The notes: generated by a model not told the origin, from the sequence alone. A stretch of DNA of 64,000 nucleotides from Pectinophora gossypiella (GCF_024362695.1 NC_065424.1:904786-968785); one strand, 5' to 3'. Positions 28,191-40,171 are shown, counted from the stretch's first letter. Program-made: numbers and translations.

Positions 28191-28257
28191 TATGCAATTA
28201 TATGCAGTAACGCGCCGGACTTTGCGCGTCGTGTGCGTTACTGCATATAATTGCATA
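28191..28257. repeat. Perfect 23-bp inverted repeat
   Basis: Arms 28191-28213 and 28235-28257 are exact reverse complements over 23 bp (core ATTATATGCAGTAACGC). A 21-bp GC-rich loop separates them. It starts 10 bp after the A-run. Confidence 0.9.
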
Positions 28258-29731
28258 GGTTATATTTTCACAGACTAAAAAGTGCGTCACGGATAGTCTG
28301 TCGTCTGCGCAGGGCCAAAGAGTTATCATCTTGTAGCCCATGGTATAAGAAGACCGGGTTTGCTCAAGTGACAGCTAACATTCAAGGTAAGCCCTGCTGA
28401 CGTCATCCGACCCTGCGTTGCCATTTCGTAAAAAATAAATTACCCACGACCAATGTTTATCTATTTACTTTGCAAGAAAATTTTAACTTTTAGTAAAAGA
28501 TTTACTTAGTTTTAATGTTTTTTTTTATATGTGATAAGTAATGGTAATTAAATACATTAGCAATGCACTTAATTTTCAATAATAAAAATTTACGTCGTAA
28601 TGTTGTCGGTTTAACTACCCTCACTTCATTTTCTTTTTTGACGTCATAAGTTTCTGTTTTGGTTGGGATTAAAATGTGGGACCATCAAATAAGACAAGTT
28701 TGTACATTCAGCAACGTATATTGAAAAAGCGATTGCTACATATTTATTGCAGAACCCATCTAAGACGTAACATCAAGTTAATATTGATTTCATTACATTG
28801 GTTGATTGAATACATTCAAATACATTTTATCCGTCCTCGAAGGAATGTAACTAACCTATGTTTGCACTTGTGCAAAAATAAGAAAAAATCAATGAACAAT
28901 TCATAAATACAATTCGGCAGTAAAGATTTTTGTACTAAACGAATACATTTATAAACTTTGACAAAGGTTAGTAAGCGAATAACAAGGTAATCACAATACG
29001 CAAAATCACATAAAGGGCAAAGATGTAAAAGTAGCTAGTACACTACAACATTCATGAAAAAGTTAATACATGTACAATGTAAGTTAAAACGATTTTATCG
29101 CATTTTATAGTGAAAGCTTCACTTTCAAGGTGATCAATTTTACTTCCTAATTTATTTATTCCAAATAATAAAAACGTCAAAATAATAAAAATAATGTTTT
29201 ACATATGATATGCAAATGTTTTAAAATGAAATATTTTAAAAATTTGTTACAAAAAAAAATGAGCCAACTTCACGTTCATTCACTGTTATGTAGTCGGTAC
29301 ATAAAATCATGGTTATTTCTACGTGCCAAATGATCAATAAGACAACATCTAAAACACATCCAAATGACCCCTTTAAAACAGATTAACATATAGATAGATG
29401 ATAGTAATTTGATACCCAACCTTTTTTTAAGGCTTTGCCTCGATCGGGTGGCCACTAACATAATTTTTAAAAAACATAAAACAAATTTCAATGTTTCCAA
29501 ACTCCGAAATATGAATTATTCAATAATAATAAAGAAAGCAGTGCTTTTAAAAATAAATTCGTGCATTTTGATGATTTCATTATAATTAAGAAAATAATCA
29601 ATTTCGAGTCAACCCTAACAGAACATTTAACAAATCAAAATCTAAATATAATCAAATTAGGACGACCCAAACAATTTGGAACTCACGAAGATTACTAAAT
29701 ACAACGATTAACAATTTGACAAAAAAGAGAT
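28258..29731. other. Intergenic, between the A-run region and ODC
   Basis: AT-rich. A GGTAAGC after TTCAA near 28387 could be a 5' splice site of an unseen exon, but nothing supports a gene. No other feature is recognised. Confidence 0.45.
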
Positions 29732-29737
29732 TTTATT
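29732..29737 (-). terminator. Candidate ODC polyadenylation signal
   Basis: AATAAA on the - strand, about 210 nt after the ODC stop codon. The intervening 3' UTR is AU-rich and contains ATTTA. No cleavage evidence. Confidence 0.45.
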
Positions 29738-29947
29738 TTCATATAAAATAAATCAATCAGCGTAGATTTTTAAATATCATTTTCGTATAGGATATATTTT
29801 TTGTATGGAAAGATGTATATATATAGTTCATAGTCATTTTTTTAAATGCAACGTTTTTTTGGACTCTTTTTAGTTAATTTAAGAATTTCTACTCTTTTTA
29901 GTCAAATTGTAAAAGAAAATCTCGATGTATCCTTTCAACGTGGCGGG

Positions 29948-32900
29948 TTATTTGATAGCGCATTCGACGAAGACGGCGCGCGGCGGCGCCAGCACGTCGG
30001 CCCGCTCGCTGGGCGGCGAGGGCGGCGGGCTGGCGGCCCACGGCGCCTCCAGCAGCGGGGACAGCTCCTTCAGCAGGGGCCTGCACGCACAGGAACAAGT
30101 TAGCCAACACGCCAACAACAATAAAACTAACAAGGTATTATGTGTTTTAATTATGATCCGTGCTTCGAAAGGCACGTTAAGCCGTTTGTCCCGGTTACTA
30201 CTTACTGATGTAAGTAAGTAGTCGTTACGCGAGCCATGTCAGGGGCCTTTGGCGGCTCAATAGTAACACTGACACAAGGGTTGATGAGGTTGATAAGCCA
30301 CCTCACAACCCACACGATAGAAGATTACGATAATAACCGCGTAACCCTCAAAAAAATATTTGTAGTTATAACATGGAGGTTAGGTTAGATAATATATTTT
30401 GGGTTACCTATTACATGGGTTCTAAACATTGCATAGTAAATATTTATTATTGTTATAATTACATTTATTTGTATATACAGGGTGTTAGTGACATCGTAAC
30501 GAATACTCAGAGGGATGATTCAGACCATGATTCTGAGTTAATATCAAGTGGAATTTTCCGTCGCAAAATTCATGTTATTTTTTTAGTTTTTTTTTAATTA
30601 TTTTCAATTATATACTTTTACGATGGAAAATTCCACTTGATATTAACTCAGAATAATCAGCTGAATCATCCCTCTCAGTATTCGTTACGATGTCACTTAC
30701 ACCCCATACAAGTACATACAGTAGCCATACAAGTAGGTATGGGTGTTAGTGACATTGTAACGAATACTGAAGGGGATGATTCAGACCATGATTCTGAGTC
30801 GATATCAAGTGGAATTTCTTGTCGGAGAAGTCATGAAAATTTTAGAGCTTATTTAAATTATTTTCCGTTCCATACTTTTGCGACGGAATCAAGTGGAATT
30901 TTCCGTCGCAAAATTCATGTTATTTTTTTAGTTTTTTTAAATTATTTTCAATTCTATACTTTTGCGATGGAAAATTCTACTTGATATTAACTCAGAATAA
31001 TCAGCTGAATCATCCCTCTCAGTATTCGTTACGATGCCACTTACACCCCATACAAGTAACAGTAGCCATAGAAGTAGGTATGGGTGTTAGTGACACTGTA
31101 ACCAATACTAAAGGGGATGATTCAGACCATGATTCTGAGTCGCTATCAAGTGGAATTTCCTGTCGGAGAAGTCATGAAAATTTTAGAGCTTATTTAAATT
31201 ATTTTCCGTTCCATACTTTTGCGACGGAATCAAGTGGAATTTTCCGTCGCAAAATTCATGTTATTTTTTTAGTTTTTTTAAATTATTTTCAATTCTATAC
31301 TTTTGCGATGGAAAATTCTACTTGATATTAACTCAGAATAATCAGCTGAATCATCCCTCTCAGTATTCGTTACGATGCCACTTACACCCCATACAAGTAC
31401 ATACAGTAGCCATAGAAGTAGGTATGGGTGTTAGTGACACTGTAACCAATACTAAAGGGGATGATTCAGACCATGATTCTGAGTCGCTATCAAGTGGAAT
31501 TTCCTGTCGGAGAAGTCATGAAAATTTTAGAGCTTATTTAAATTATTTTCCGTTCCATACTTTTGCGACGGAAAATTCCACTTGATATCAACTTAGAATC
31601 ATGGCCTGCATCATCCCTCAAAGTTTTCGTTACGATGTCACTAACACCCTGTATATAACATATACTCGTCTGTATATTTTATAATTAGTTGTAGATATAA
31701 GAAAGTGTATTTATTATATTAATTGTTGCGTTTAGTGTATTATTATGTATGTATTATTGTGTATGCTTGTACACGCTATCTGCTCTCTCCTCCTTAATCT
31801 TTCACTTTCACAGGCCTACTGGAAGAAATTTCTGTTAGAAATAAGTTGTGCCTATGTTGTCGTATTGTGTTTCTATGTTATCCTGTGTACAATAAATTAT
31901 TAAATAAATAAAAAAAAAAATAGTTGACGAGAATAGGTGCAGTATTACACGTGTGGCTAGGCGTGTGGTGGTGCGTTGTGTGTGAACTAACCGCAGCTTG
32001 TCAGCCATGACGTATCGCACGCTGGGCACGGGGTACCCGTTGAAGGGCGAGGCCACGGGCAGCGTGTAGGCGCCCATGTCGCGCCACACCAGCCACTCGC
32101 CCAGCGCCAGCGCCGGCAGCCGCGCCGCCGGCAGCACGCAGTCCAGCCCGTCGCACGTGGGGCCCCACACCGAGCACGGGACCTGCTTCTCCGACGACGG
32201 CTGCGGGGGTGTTATTGCGTTAGCCTGGTGCCAACTGACGGCTGCTTTGCATACGGATGGCCTTCGTTATTCAGTGGTTCAACGTTGAGCTCACGATTCG
32301 GAGTTCCCGGGTTCGAATCCCGGTGGGGACATATCACAAAAATCACTTTGTGATCCCTAGTTTGGTTAGGACATTAACAGGCTGACCACCTGTTTGTCCG
32401 AAAGTAAGACGATCAGTGCTTCGGAAGACACGTTGGTCCCGGTTACTACTTACAGTATGTACGTAGTCGTTACATAAGTCATGTCAGGGGCCTTTGGCGG
32501 CTCAATAGTAACCCTGACACCAGGGTTGATGTGGTAATCCACCTCACAACCCATACGATAGAAGAAGATCGTTTGACCAGCGTACCGTGAATGGTATTTT
32601 AGAGGATCATGAGCCTTTCTAGCTCTCTCTTAATAGCTCTGCGATTTATTTTCAGATTGTACTGGCAGTATCTGATAAATGTGATACTAAGGAGCCTGCC
32701 ATTCAACTACCTACTAATCCACCTCACAACCTGTGGGTTGTGAGCTGTGGGCTGTGTTATCTTCTCTTCTTACACAGCCAGGTAAAAAAAGTCAGAATCA
32801 GAATCATTTATCCAACGTAATTATCATAGATAAACTTGTTGAAGGTCAATGTAACATTTTTGAATTTACGACATTTCGCAAGGTGTTATGGCTGAGAAGA

Positions 32901-35900
32901 AGAAATGACAAGAAACTGCAACAGCAACACATCTTTTAAATCAATGAGGGTACATTACAATTTATTTAAAACTAGAGGAACACATTTAATACCAGACATT
33001 TTTATCATTTAGGTAATCATTAATCTTATAATAAGCTTTTTTACATAAAGTAAGCTTCACGTGAGCTAAATTTATTCTCTGACAAAGGTTTTTTTTTGTT
33101 TTCCCCGAAGGGTATGGGCAAAGGGAACTATGCCCATACAGCCATGTTTTACGTATTTTTTTTTCTTGATGAAATGATGAAAGGTGATGAATGATGATGA
33201 TGTTACCTAAGCCCCCACCCTCGGAGTAGACTCCTACTCCGAACCCCAAACGAATTAACTAAAAAGTCCGCATAAACTTTCGAGTTATGAAGTTGCTTCT
33301 TGGCACGAAGCGAAAATAGGTTTACACTTTGTTTATTGAATACTCCGATATAATAACACTTGCGAATGTCTTCCGACTAACTTAATGCGATCATTAACCA
33401 CAAAACACCACTTCGTATTGATTATTTAGATTATTCAATGAAGAAAGCAACTGTCCCGTTCCCGCCAAAAAGCCCTCTGACAAAGTGCAATGTGCACGGT
33501 GTGTGCAGTGTGTGGGCGGTTTTCGACTGCACAGTTACCGTGATCTATCGTGGCGCGGTTGTTACTTACGTATAGCGGGTGCGTGTAGACGGTCTGGTGG
33601 TCGTAGAGGATGCAGTTGAAGGAGCCATACACGCCGTCGTTGACGAAGTACATGGTGTGAGTCTCGTGCTCCGGGTCCTCCTTGTTCACCACCTACACAC
33701 CACAAACAACAGGTCACAGTTATGTTGACAGCACACGTCAAACGGTTTGCACACCAGCGAGATACCTTTATAATTCGGTCGGGTTACTCATTCATTTACT
33801 CATTCTTCCTAAAATTAAGAGCTGTCAATCGTCCGTCCCTTTCCTTTTCGGCGGATAAGAAAATGACAGGTATAACTTAAAGTAAAATTAGGAGGTGTCT
33901 GCAGGAATCGGGGCCATTACATACACATTTTTAATTACATACAATTTATTATAAGTGCAGTTTTCACTAACACAGTTGGCTCGAGCATTATAGACGGCGA
34001 TACGGCTCACCTCTCACGTTGGTCTAACATAAAGCTCGGCAAGGTGTGAGTACTGAGTACCTAGTACGTCTTGCGATGGATGTGCCTCTGACTACAGCAA
34101 TTGGGATACAGTCGTAGGGTTATTAATTATTATAAGGAAAGATGCAGGATCTGGAAGGAACGGGTACACGTCCCAAAACCTTTTGTTTCGCCGTCCGAGA
34201 GACCTCCGCCAGGTCTTGATTTGCCTTGGCTTACCTGGAAGTCTCTAAATAGACTTCGGACTCAGGTGGGCCGAAGTAAGGACAATTTGATCAGGTGGGG
34301 TTTCTCGGATGGCTCGGACATAAAGTGCAAGTGCGGCACTGTTTCCCAAACAATGGAACATCTTACATCGTGTCCTGCGTGCCCGAACACCTGCACGCAG
34401 GAGGATCTGATGAGCGCTGCAGATAGCGCCATACTTGTTGCCAAGTTTTGGGCCGATACTATTTAGTTTGCCATCGGCACGATAAGAAGATTAATTATTA
34501 TGTTATGTTGGTGTTGTGGTTACCTCGCGCTTGGAGTGCACCATGGTGGCGAGGGTGTAGGCGGCGGCGGCGAAGTAGCGGCCGGGCTCCGCGATCACGC
34601 GGACGGAGGGGTCCGGGAAGAAACGGGCGAGGGCCTCGTTGATCACCTTCGAAGCCTGTACGGGGAGCATTTGGATCAGTAAACAGAACAATCATTATGA
34701 GGTTACATATTTTATTTTTTAACAACTTACATATAAAAAACACACAAATAAAAAATATCGAATCTTTAAATTACTTTAAACGTAAATTAGCTTGTTTTTG
34801 GAGGGAACGTGATGGGAATGTAATTTAATGTGAAAAAAAAATAAGTGTGGTGAGTTGCGAATGTGAAGTAATGCAATCGAAAACGAATTACCTGCAGTTA
34901 ACTATGTATTTTCTGTACGAGCGAACATTAGTATTTATTTTATTGAAATCTGTTCTCATGTCAGTGACTGTTTCGTTTCAAATTGTCAGTTTTCTTCATG
35001 TCAAGAATACTACACTGAAGTATATACGCACATCGACGATGGAGGTCCCGGAGTTCCCCGGGAAGCCGCCGCCCAGGTCCAGCAGCGCCATGCCGGCGTG
35101 GCCCACGCAGGCGCCCAGCGAGAACAGCGCGTGGCAGTACTCGATGGCGCGCGCGTACACCGACGAGTCCTGGGCGCCCGAGCCCACGTGGAACGACACG
35201 CCCACCACCTGCCAACGAGAACCACCATTCTCTTGTCATATTATATCATTTACGGCCCAGATACCTACATACACCTCCTAATCACACCTCACAGACACCA
35301 CCTAAAAGGGTTATTCGTTCATTTTCAAAATGACAGTTTTCAATCATCCGTCCCCTTCCTTTTAGGGGGTTTCGTACTCAACTCCGAATGACGTTGGCTC
35401 GATGCTCGATACCTCGATGTCCCTACCTCGATAGTACATTTTGCCGGACACACTAATAAATAATGTTGACGAGCTCGGTGGCGCAGCGGTAAACGCGCTC
35501 GGTCTGCGATTGTTGAAGTTAAGCAACTTTCGCAAAGACCGGTCATAGGATGGGTGACAACAAAAAAAAAAGTTTCCATCTCGAGCTCCTCCGTGCTTCG
35601 GAAGGCACGTTAAGCCGTTGGTCCCGGCTGCATTAGCAGTCGTTAATAACCATCAATCCGCACTGGGCCCGCGTGTTGGTTTAAGACCCGATCTCCCTAT
35701 CCATCCATAGAGAAGGCCCGTACCCCGGCAGTGGGGACGTTAATGGGCTGATGGTGAAATAATGTTGATTACAATTATTGTCCAGTAGTATTATTTATTA
35801 CATTTTACGTCATAATTAAAATTTGCTTTGATGATTCTTTCGAGGCGACAAGCCATCAATGAAATGTACCGTCGAGGTAAAGACCCATCGGTGTAGGAAC

Positions 35901-38900
35901 CGCTCGAGGTACTGAACTTTCGAGGTAAGGACCCACCGGCAAATCGTACTATCGAGGCAGGGACATCAAGGTATCGAGCACCGAGTCAACGTCATTCGAA
36001 GTTGAATACGAAACCCCCTAAAAGAAGGGGACGGATAATTGAAAACTGTTAATTTTAAAATGAACAAATAACCCGGGCGAGATCCGGTCTAGGCACTTGT
36101 CAGAAAATACCCAGAATCGGGAATACTGGGAAATCAAAACGTAACTCAACGTAATTGTCATGGATAAACTTGTTGAAGGTCAATTTAACATTTTTTAATC
36201 TATGTCATTTCGCAAGGTGTTATGGCTGACGAGAAGAAATGACAAGAAACTGCAATAGCAACACATCTTTTAAATCAATGTAGGTATACATTACAAGTTT
36301 TTTAATAACTAGAGGAACACATTTAATATCATGAGCTGAATCATTCCCCTCAGTATTCGGTACGGTACCACTCTGTATAAAACTGATGTGCAACTCACGT
36401 CGAGCCCGAGCACGGCGGCCAGCTTGAGCAGGCGCGGGGCCTCGCTGACGGGGTCGCAGCCGAACTTGATGCCCAGCGGGCACTGCGCGTCCGCCGCGTC
36501 GCAGCGGATGCGGATCACCAACCTGCGCACACGTCATATTACATATTAAAATCTTATTACTAAACATTTTACATACAATCCCTTCGACTAACCTCAATCA
36601 ATCCTGACCACTTTGTGATCCCTAGTTTGGTAAGGACATCCGATCACCTGATTGTCCGAAGTAAGATAATCCGTGCTTCGGAAGGCACGTTAAGCCGTTG
36701 GTCCCGGTTACTACTTGCTGATGGAAGTATGTAGTCGGTACATGAGCCACGTCACGGGCCTTTGGCGGCTCAATAATAACCGTGACACCAGAATTGGTGA
36801 GGTTGGTAATCCACCTAACAACCCACACGATAGAAGAAGACCAGAAACTTAATCTCATATAATCTTCAAGAAGCTATACTAACTTGGCGTGCGGCATGAT
36901 CTGCTTGATCTTCATGAGCTCGGTCTCGGAGTCGAAGGTCATGGTGTCCACCCCCACGGCGGACGCGTAGCGGATGTGAGACGACATCTTCGCTGGGTTA
37001 GCGAAGATTATGCGGCTGAGGGAATTCAATTTGGTTGGTTAATAATTATAGCATAGCAAGTTTCTATAACAAATTAAATAAGTAGTCCCAGATGAAGAAG
37101 GCGAGAGGGAAACCACTGCCCTATTTTTCCCTAAAAATTAGCATGGAGAATGCTACACCGACAAGAGCGTGGCTCTTAAATTAGTGATGTGAGTCCCAAC
37201 TAGTCAAGTTGTTTTTACGGTAACTTATTATAGATTTGCCTCCATATTCACTACATGGCCGGACAAATGGGGAGCGCTGAGGGCTCTCATCCAGTATAAA
37301 ATTTGAGAAAATTGCCGAAGTTTTTCATACAGCTACTTTTCCTCGGTTATACAGCTTGTAATAGTTTCAGTCAAATAAGACGTTCGACAAAAAATATAAT
37401 TAAATAAAAAAATACGATTCAAAGTGTAACTATGTTGCTAACTGAATAAAGATATTTTTGCGTTTGAGTGAAACAAAACACATTAAGTTTTTTAAGAATA
37501 TTTTTTAATTTATAGTAAAAAAAAACAAAAATATTAGGCATCCACCCCAAGCTACGTCAAAAATGTAATTAAAATCAGTCAATGAAATCCACACAAGCTT
37601 CGTCAAAGAACAAACCTTATCAGCAACAAGCTTCGTCAACATCACTCAAAAATTCCCCCCGGACCGTTTCCGGCTCAAACATACCCATCAAACTGGCAGC
37701 GTTCCCTCGCTGAATGGCCAGAGAAGTGCGCTGAATCAGAAATGACCCAGAACGTGGATCATGGCCCCCTAGGTCCCTGACAAAAGACCTAACCTTAAAG
37801 ACCTTTTTAAGTGTACTTACTCAGGCGAGACTCCAAGCGAGGTGACCAGCTCGATCTCCCCCTTGGAGGCGCAGTCGAAGTTGCTCCCCAGCGCCGCCAG
37901 CACGCGCACCAGCACCTTGTCATCGTTGCACTTCACCGCTACAACACAACACATTCATACAGATACTTTAACAATACACACACACAGTGCTTCTTATTTG
38001 TAACAACAACAATAAAGTACTGGTACTGAACTCAAATTCTGATACACGATAAATGTTCTGAATTCAAATTCTGATACACGATAAATGTTCTGAATTCAAA
38101 TTTTGATACCCGATTATTGTTCTGAATTCAAATTTGATTCATGATAAATGTTCTGAATTCAAATTCTGATACACGATAAATATTCTGAATTCAAATTCTG
38201 ATACATGGCAAATGTTCTGAATTCAAATTCTGATAGGTACACGATAAGTCTAATAATTGATGAACATGGAAACTACCATTATTCGTTTATATTAGGAAAA
38301 ATCCATCATAGGACTTCGTATCAACAGTGGCTGCAAGTTGTCTTTGATTACTTGTGGCTCTGCCCACCCCATTTGGGATTACGGGCGTGTGTTTATGTAT
38401 GTATGTATGTATTAGGAAGTTGCTGTGCCCCAACGGGGCGTCACAATGTACCTACCACATCCTGTATACCACCTATGTAAAACTGTGACTTGCAATAAAT
38501 GATTATGATTATGATTAATGTCCTAACCGAACTAGGGATCAAAAAGTGATTTTGGTGGTATGTTTCCACCGGGATTCTCTCCGGGAACCACTGAACTACG
38601 GGATCATTAATAAGTCAGTAAGTAAGAAACAATACAATGGAGGTCAAAAACTCACCATAGAAAGGCTCGACCCGCGGCATGAGGTCCCTCCAGTGCTGGT
38701 AGCGCGCCACCACCTCCCCCACGTCCATCACGTAGAAGGGGTCCTCCTGTCCCCCCGCCACCACCTCCTTCATCACCCCCTCGGGGGTCCAGGCCCCCTC
38801 CATCACCCTGATACGAGCCTCTTCCTCTACCACCTTCAATAGATAAAATAATTTTATTTCACTGCAAAATACATTATACAAAAATTTGCTGCCTAAGTAG

Positions 38901-39531
38901 TCTGTGATGCCTAAACTAGGTAAATAAACTTTACGTGTATCTTAGAGAGAAGAAAATACAAAAATCTTCATTGCACAAAAGAAAAATATAAAATAAACAA
39001 TTACAATCAAATATGTGTAGCAATATCTTTCAGGAAACCTGTAGGTATCTACACTAATAATATAAAGAGGAAAAGTTGAACTTGTTGGTAGGCAGTAATG
39101 ATTGAAAGTGCTAAACCGATTTTGAAAATTCTTTCCTTGCTCATTCCTGAGTGCATACAAGCTATACTGGATATCCGAAATCCACTCGGACTCGGACAGA
39201 GTCCGGGCGCAATACTAGCTGATATAATTTTAATGCCATAAACTATATTTAAGGGGCGAGTCACAGGGACTGTAACCTGGAACCTGACAGAGGGCAGCAG
39301 TAACTGTCAGTACTATTCAGAGGCAGGGGACAGGAGTCCTAGTATGGCTTTGTAATAAACTCTGGGCGCCATCCCACTCGCGTCAGACAGAGATACTGCG
39401 GGCGGAAGGGAAAACCACTGCCCTATTTTTCCCTAAACAAGTAGCTTGGAAAATGCTGCACCGACAAGAGCGTGGCTCTTAAATTGATGATGAAACTACA
39501 TTAAATAAAATAAAAAAGGACCCACCTTCAT
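29948..39531 (-). CDS. ODC1: Ornithine decarboxylase, ten coding exons
   Basis: PLP-dependent ODC converts ornithine to putrescine, the first step of polyamine synthesis in the cytosol. Coding exons in order: 39531-39526, 38833-38656, 37938-37821, 37015-36884, 36522-36399, 35208-35032, 34655-34524, 33692-33570, 32200-31992 and 30080-29948. All introns are GT-AG. The 1332 nt stay in frame and give 443 residues (human 461). Landmarks: the PLP lysine in FYAVKCN (K64), the block SFHVGSG (H193), LLDLGGGFPG, AEPGRY (E268, R271), ILYDH (D320), the catalytic cysteine in GPTCDGLD (C346) and GAYT (Y375). K64 and C346 argue for an active enzyme rather than an antizyme inhibitor. The first coding exon supplies only Met-Lys. 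The C-terminus is Pro/Ser/Glu-rich, as in labile ODCs. Confidence 0.95.
30152..30329 (+). repeat. SINE type A, 3' part
   Basis: Starts in the core (GTGCTTCGAAAGGCACGTTA) and keeps the tail with GGGGCCTTTGGCGGCTCAAT and CACACGATAGAAGA. It is in the last ODC intron. Confidence 0.8.
30478..31660. repeat. Tandem array of MITE P units
   Basis: MITE P-derived palindromes are tandemly repeated. GGGTGTTAGTGACA recurs at 30741, 31082 and 31426, giving periods of 341 and 344 bp. The outer ends are CAGGGTGTTAGTGACATCGT at 30479 and its reverse at about 31655. Units two and three are almost identical. Several overlapping ORFs follow the period and are not genes. Confidence 0.85.
32259..32571 (+). repeat. 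SINE type A, full length
   Basis: tRNA-like head with GGGTTCGAATCCCGGTGGGG, core and tail to CGATAGAAGAAGA, in the ODC intron between exons 32200 and 33570. Confidence 0.85.
33088..33475 (-). mobile_element. Poly(A) retroposon J, copy 1
   Basis: 388 bp with a perfect 11-bp target duplication CTCTGACAAAG (33077-33087 and 33476-33486). On the - strand it starts GGCTTTTTGGCGGGAACGGG and ends in poly(A). A short hairpin GGAGTAGGAGTCTACTCC is internal. There is no tRNA-like head. Copy 2 at 47972-48371 has the same 5' end, so this is a defined short retroposon, not random truncation. Confidence 0.9.
33716..33916. repeat. MITE I, one half
   Basis: Shares ATTCATTTACTCATTCTTCC, TTCGGCGGATAAGAAAATGA and GGTGTCTGCAGGAATCGGGG with the full copies. 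It lies in an ODC intron. Confidence 0.75.
34134..34489 (+). pseudogene. 5'-truncated LINE fragment with target duplication
   Basis: A 356-bp insertion flanked by a perfect 12-bp duplication ATTAATTATTAT (34122-34133 and 34490-34501). It encodes about 110 C-terminal residues of a non-LTR protein with a CCHC-like knuckle (KCKCGTVSQTMEHLTSCPAC) and then a stop. It is antisense to ODC, inside an intron. Confidence 0.85.
35305..36078. mobile_element. Palindromic MITE N with a SINE in its centre
   Basis: Left arm about 35305-35440 and right arm about 35940-36078 are inverted, diverged copies (TAGGGGGTTTCGTA, GAATGACGTTG, CTCGATAC). The outer parts resemble MITE I. SINE B sits inside. The whole lies in an ODC intron. 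Confidence 0.75.
35470..35757 (+). repeat. SINE type B, full length, with target duplication
   Basis: Flanked by the 11-bp repeat AATAATGTTGA (35459-35469 and 35758-35768). It has the complete tRNA/5S-like head, core and tail. Confidence 0.92.
36608..36842 (+). repeat. SINE type A without head
   Basis: Starts at CACTTTGTGATCCCTAG and runs through core and tail to CGATAGAAGAAGA. In the ODC intron between exons at 36884 and 36522. Confidence 0.8.
37105..37480. repeat. Repeats K, D and G in series
   Basis: 37105-37185 is repeat K (ACCGACAAGAGCGTGGCTCT). 37203-37300 is repeat D on the - strand (CCGGACAAATGGGGAGCGCT). 37318-37480 is repeat G (GTGTAACTATGTTGCTAACT, tail AATAAAGATATTTTTG). All are in an ODC intron. 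Confidence 0.6.
37621..37806 (-). pseudogene. C-terminal fragment of a REL-type non-LTR element
   Basis: The - strand reads VRSFVRDLGGHDPRSGSFLI, then the block QRTSLAIQRGNAASLMGMF, and reaches a stop. The second block matches the C-terminus of the 976-residue protein (QRISLAIQRGNAASLLGTL), but the rest differs, so it is another family member. It begins 14 bp from the donor of the ODC exon at 37821. Confidence 0.82.
38026..38249. repeat. 32-bp minisatellite, about seven copies
   Basis: Tandem units built on TTCTGAATTCAAATTCTGAT plus ACACGATAAATG. CTGAA recurs at 38026, 38058, 38090, 38122, 38153, 38185 and 38217. It lies in an ODC intron. Confidence 0.92.
38521..38608 (-). repeat. SINE type A head fragment
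   Basis: Antisense head and linker (CCACCGGGATTCTCTCC, AACTAGGGATCAAAAAGTGA). 48 bp from the ODC exon at 38656. Confidence 0.7.
39355..39490 (+). repeat. Repeat K
   Basis: Contains CTCTGGGCGCCATCCCACT, CACTGCCCTATTTTTCCCTA and GACAAGAGCGTGGCTCTTAA. The copy in the other orientation is at 43068-43215. Confidence 0.7.
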
Positions 39532-39724
39532 TGTTAAAACTTGGTTTAAAAGTATCGGAATTTGGTAATTTAGTTCTGGAGTCGTCGGTGCGTGTACCCC
39601 CGTTTCACTTGGTGTTCACTTGGAGTTGGTGTCACTGGACAGTGGTCGGAGCCCTGTCGTGTCGGGCCGTCAGCTGACGGGGCCCGGGCCGGGGGTGCCG
39701 CTAGCGCTAGACCACAAGTGTCAG
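39526..39724 (-). other. ODC exon with start codon and 5' leader
   Basis: On the - strand a TTTTGCAG acceptor at 39725-39726 opens an exon that ends with ATG AAG and a GTGGGT donor. The leader is GC-rich, has no upstream ATG, and contains the perfect palindrome CCGTCAGCTGACGG, which could form a hairpin in the 5' UTR. Structured leaders are known for ODC mRNAs. Exon limits are inferred from splice signals. Confidence 0.7.
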
Positions 39725-39796
39725 CTGCAAAATAAATTAAATTTATTGTAGTCATTATCGATTCATCGATTATTTACCTCTAAATATCAAACCTTT

Positions 39797-40112
39797 TTTT
39801 TGACATGACTTATTATAGATTTACCGCAGATGGCATTAACTACTTGGACGGACAAATGGGGAGCGCTGAAAGCTCTCACCCGGTAAATATCGATCGATAT
39901 GCCTATCGATAGGGATAAAGCAACAATTTTCGAATTTGTTTTCGGATTCATATTTGGACCGATCACGGTGAAGGAAAACATCGTGAAGAAACCCACATTC
40001 CCAAGAAATTGGTTTCGGAGCTATGTGACCTATATTGGGCTGGTATTCCCTTCGCGGGTTGGTAGGTCAGACTTCTGTAAAAAACCGGACCTGTCAAATC
40101 TTCAAGTTAGGT
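39797..40112. repeat. Repeat D (-) then SINE M (+)
   Basis: 39797-39890 is repeat D antisense (GACGGACAAATGGGGAGCGC). About 39920-40112 is SINE M body (ATTCCCTTCGCGGGTTGG, GGACCTGTCAAATCTTCAAG). Both lie between the two putative ODC leader exons. Confidence 0.65.
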
Positions 40113-40171
40113 TAGCAGACCCCGTGCTCCCGGTGGGACCCAGGGATAGCGCTGGGAATATGGTGACTTAC

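Noticed and set aside
28065..28256. ORF with a poly-Phe run on the - strand
   Set aside because: It is only the translation of the 66-nt A-run.
30637..31585. Series of overlapping 87-115 codon ORFs
   Set aside because: They follow the 341-344 bp tandem repeat of MITE P and are chance frames.
34101..34466. Host gene encoding a small zinc-knuckle protein
   Set aside because: It lies inside a 12-bp target duplication and matches a LINE C-terminus, so it is a truncated retrotransposon.
38000..38260. CRISPR-like array
   Set aside because: The 32-bp units are contiguous with no unique spacers. It is a minisatellite in a eukaryotic intron.
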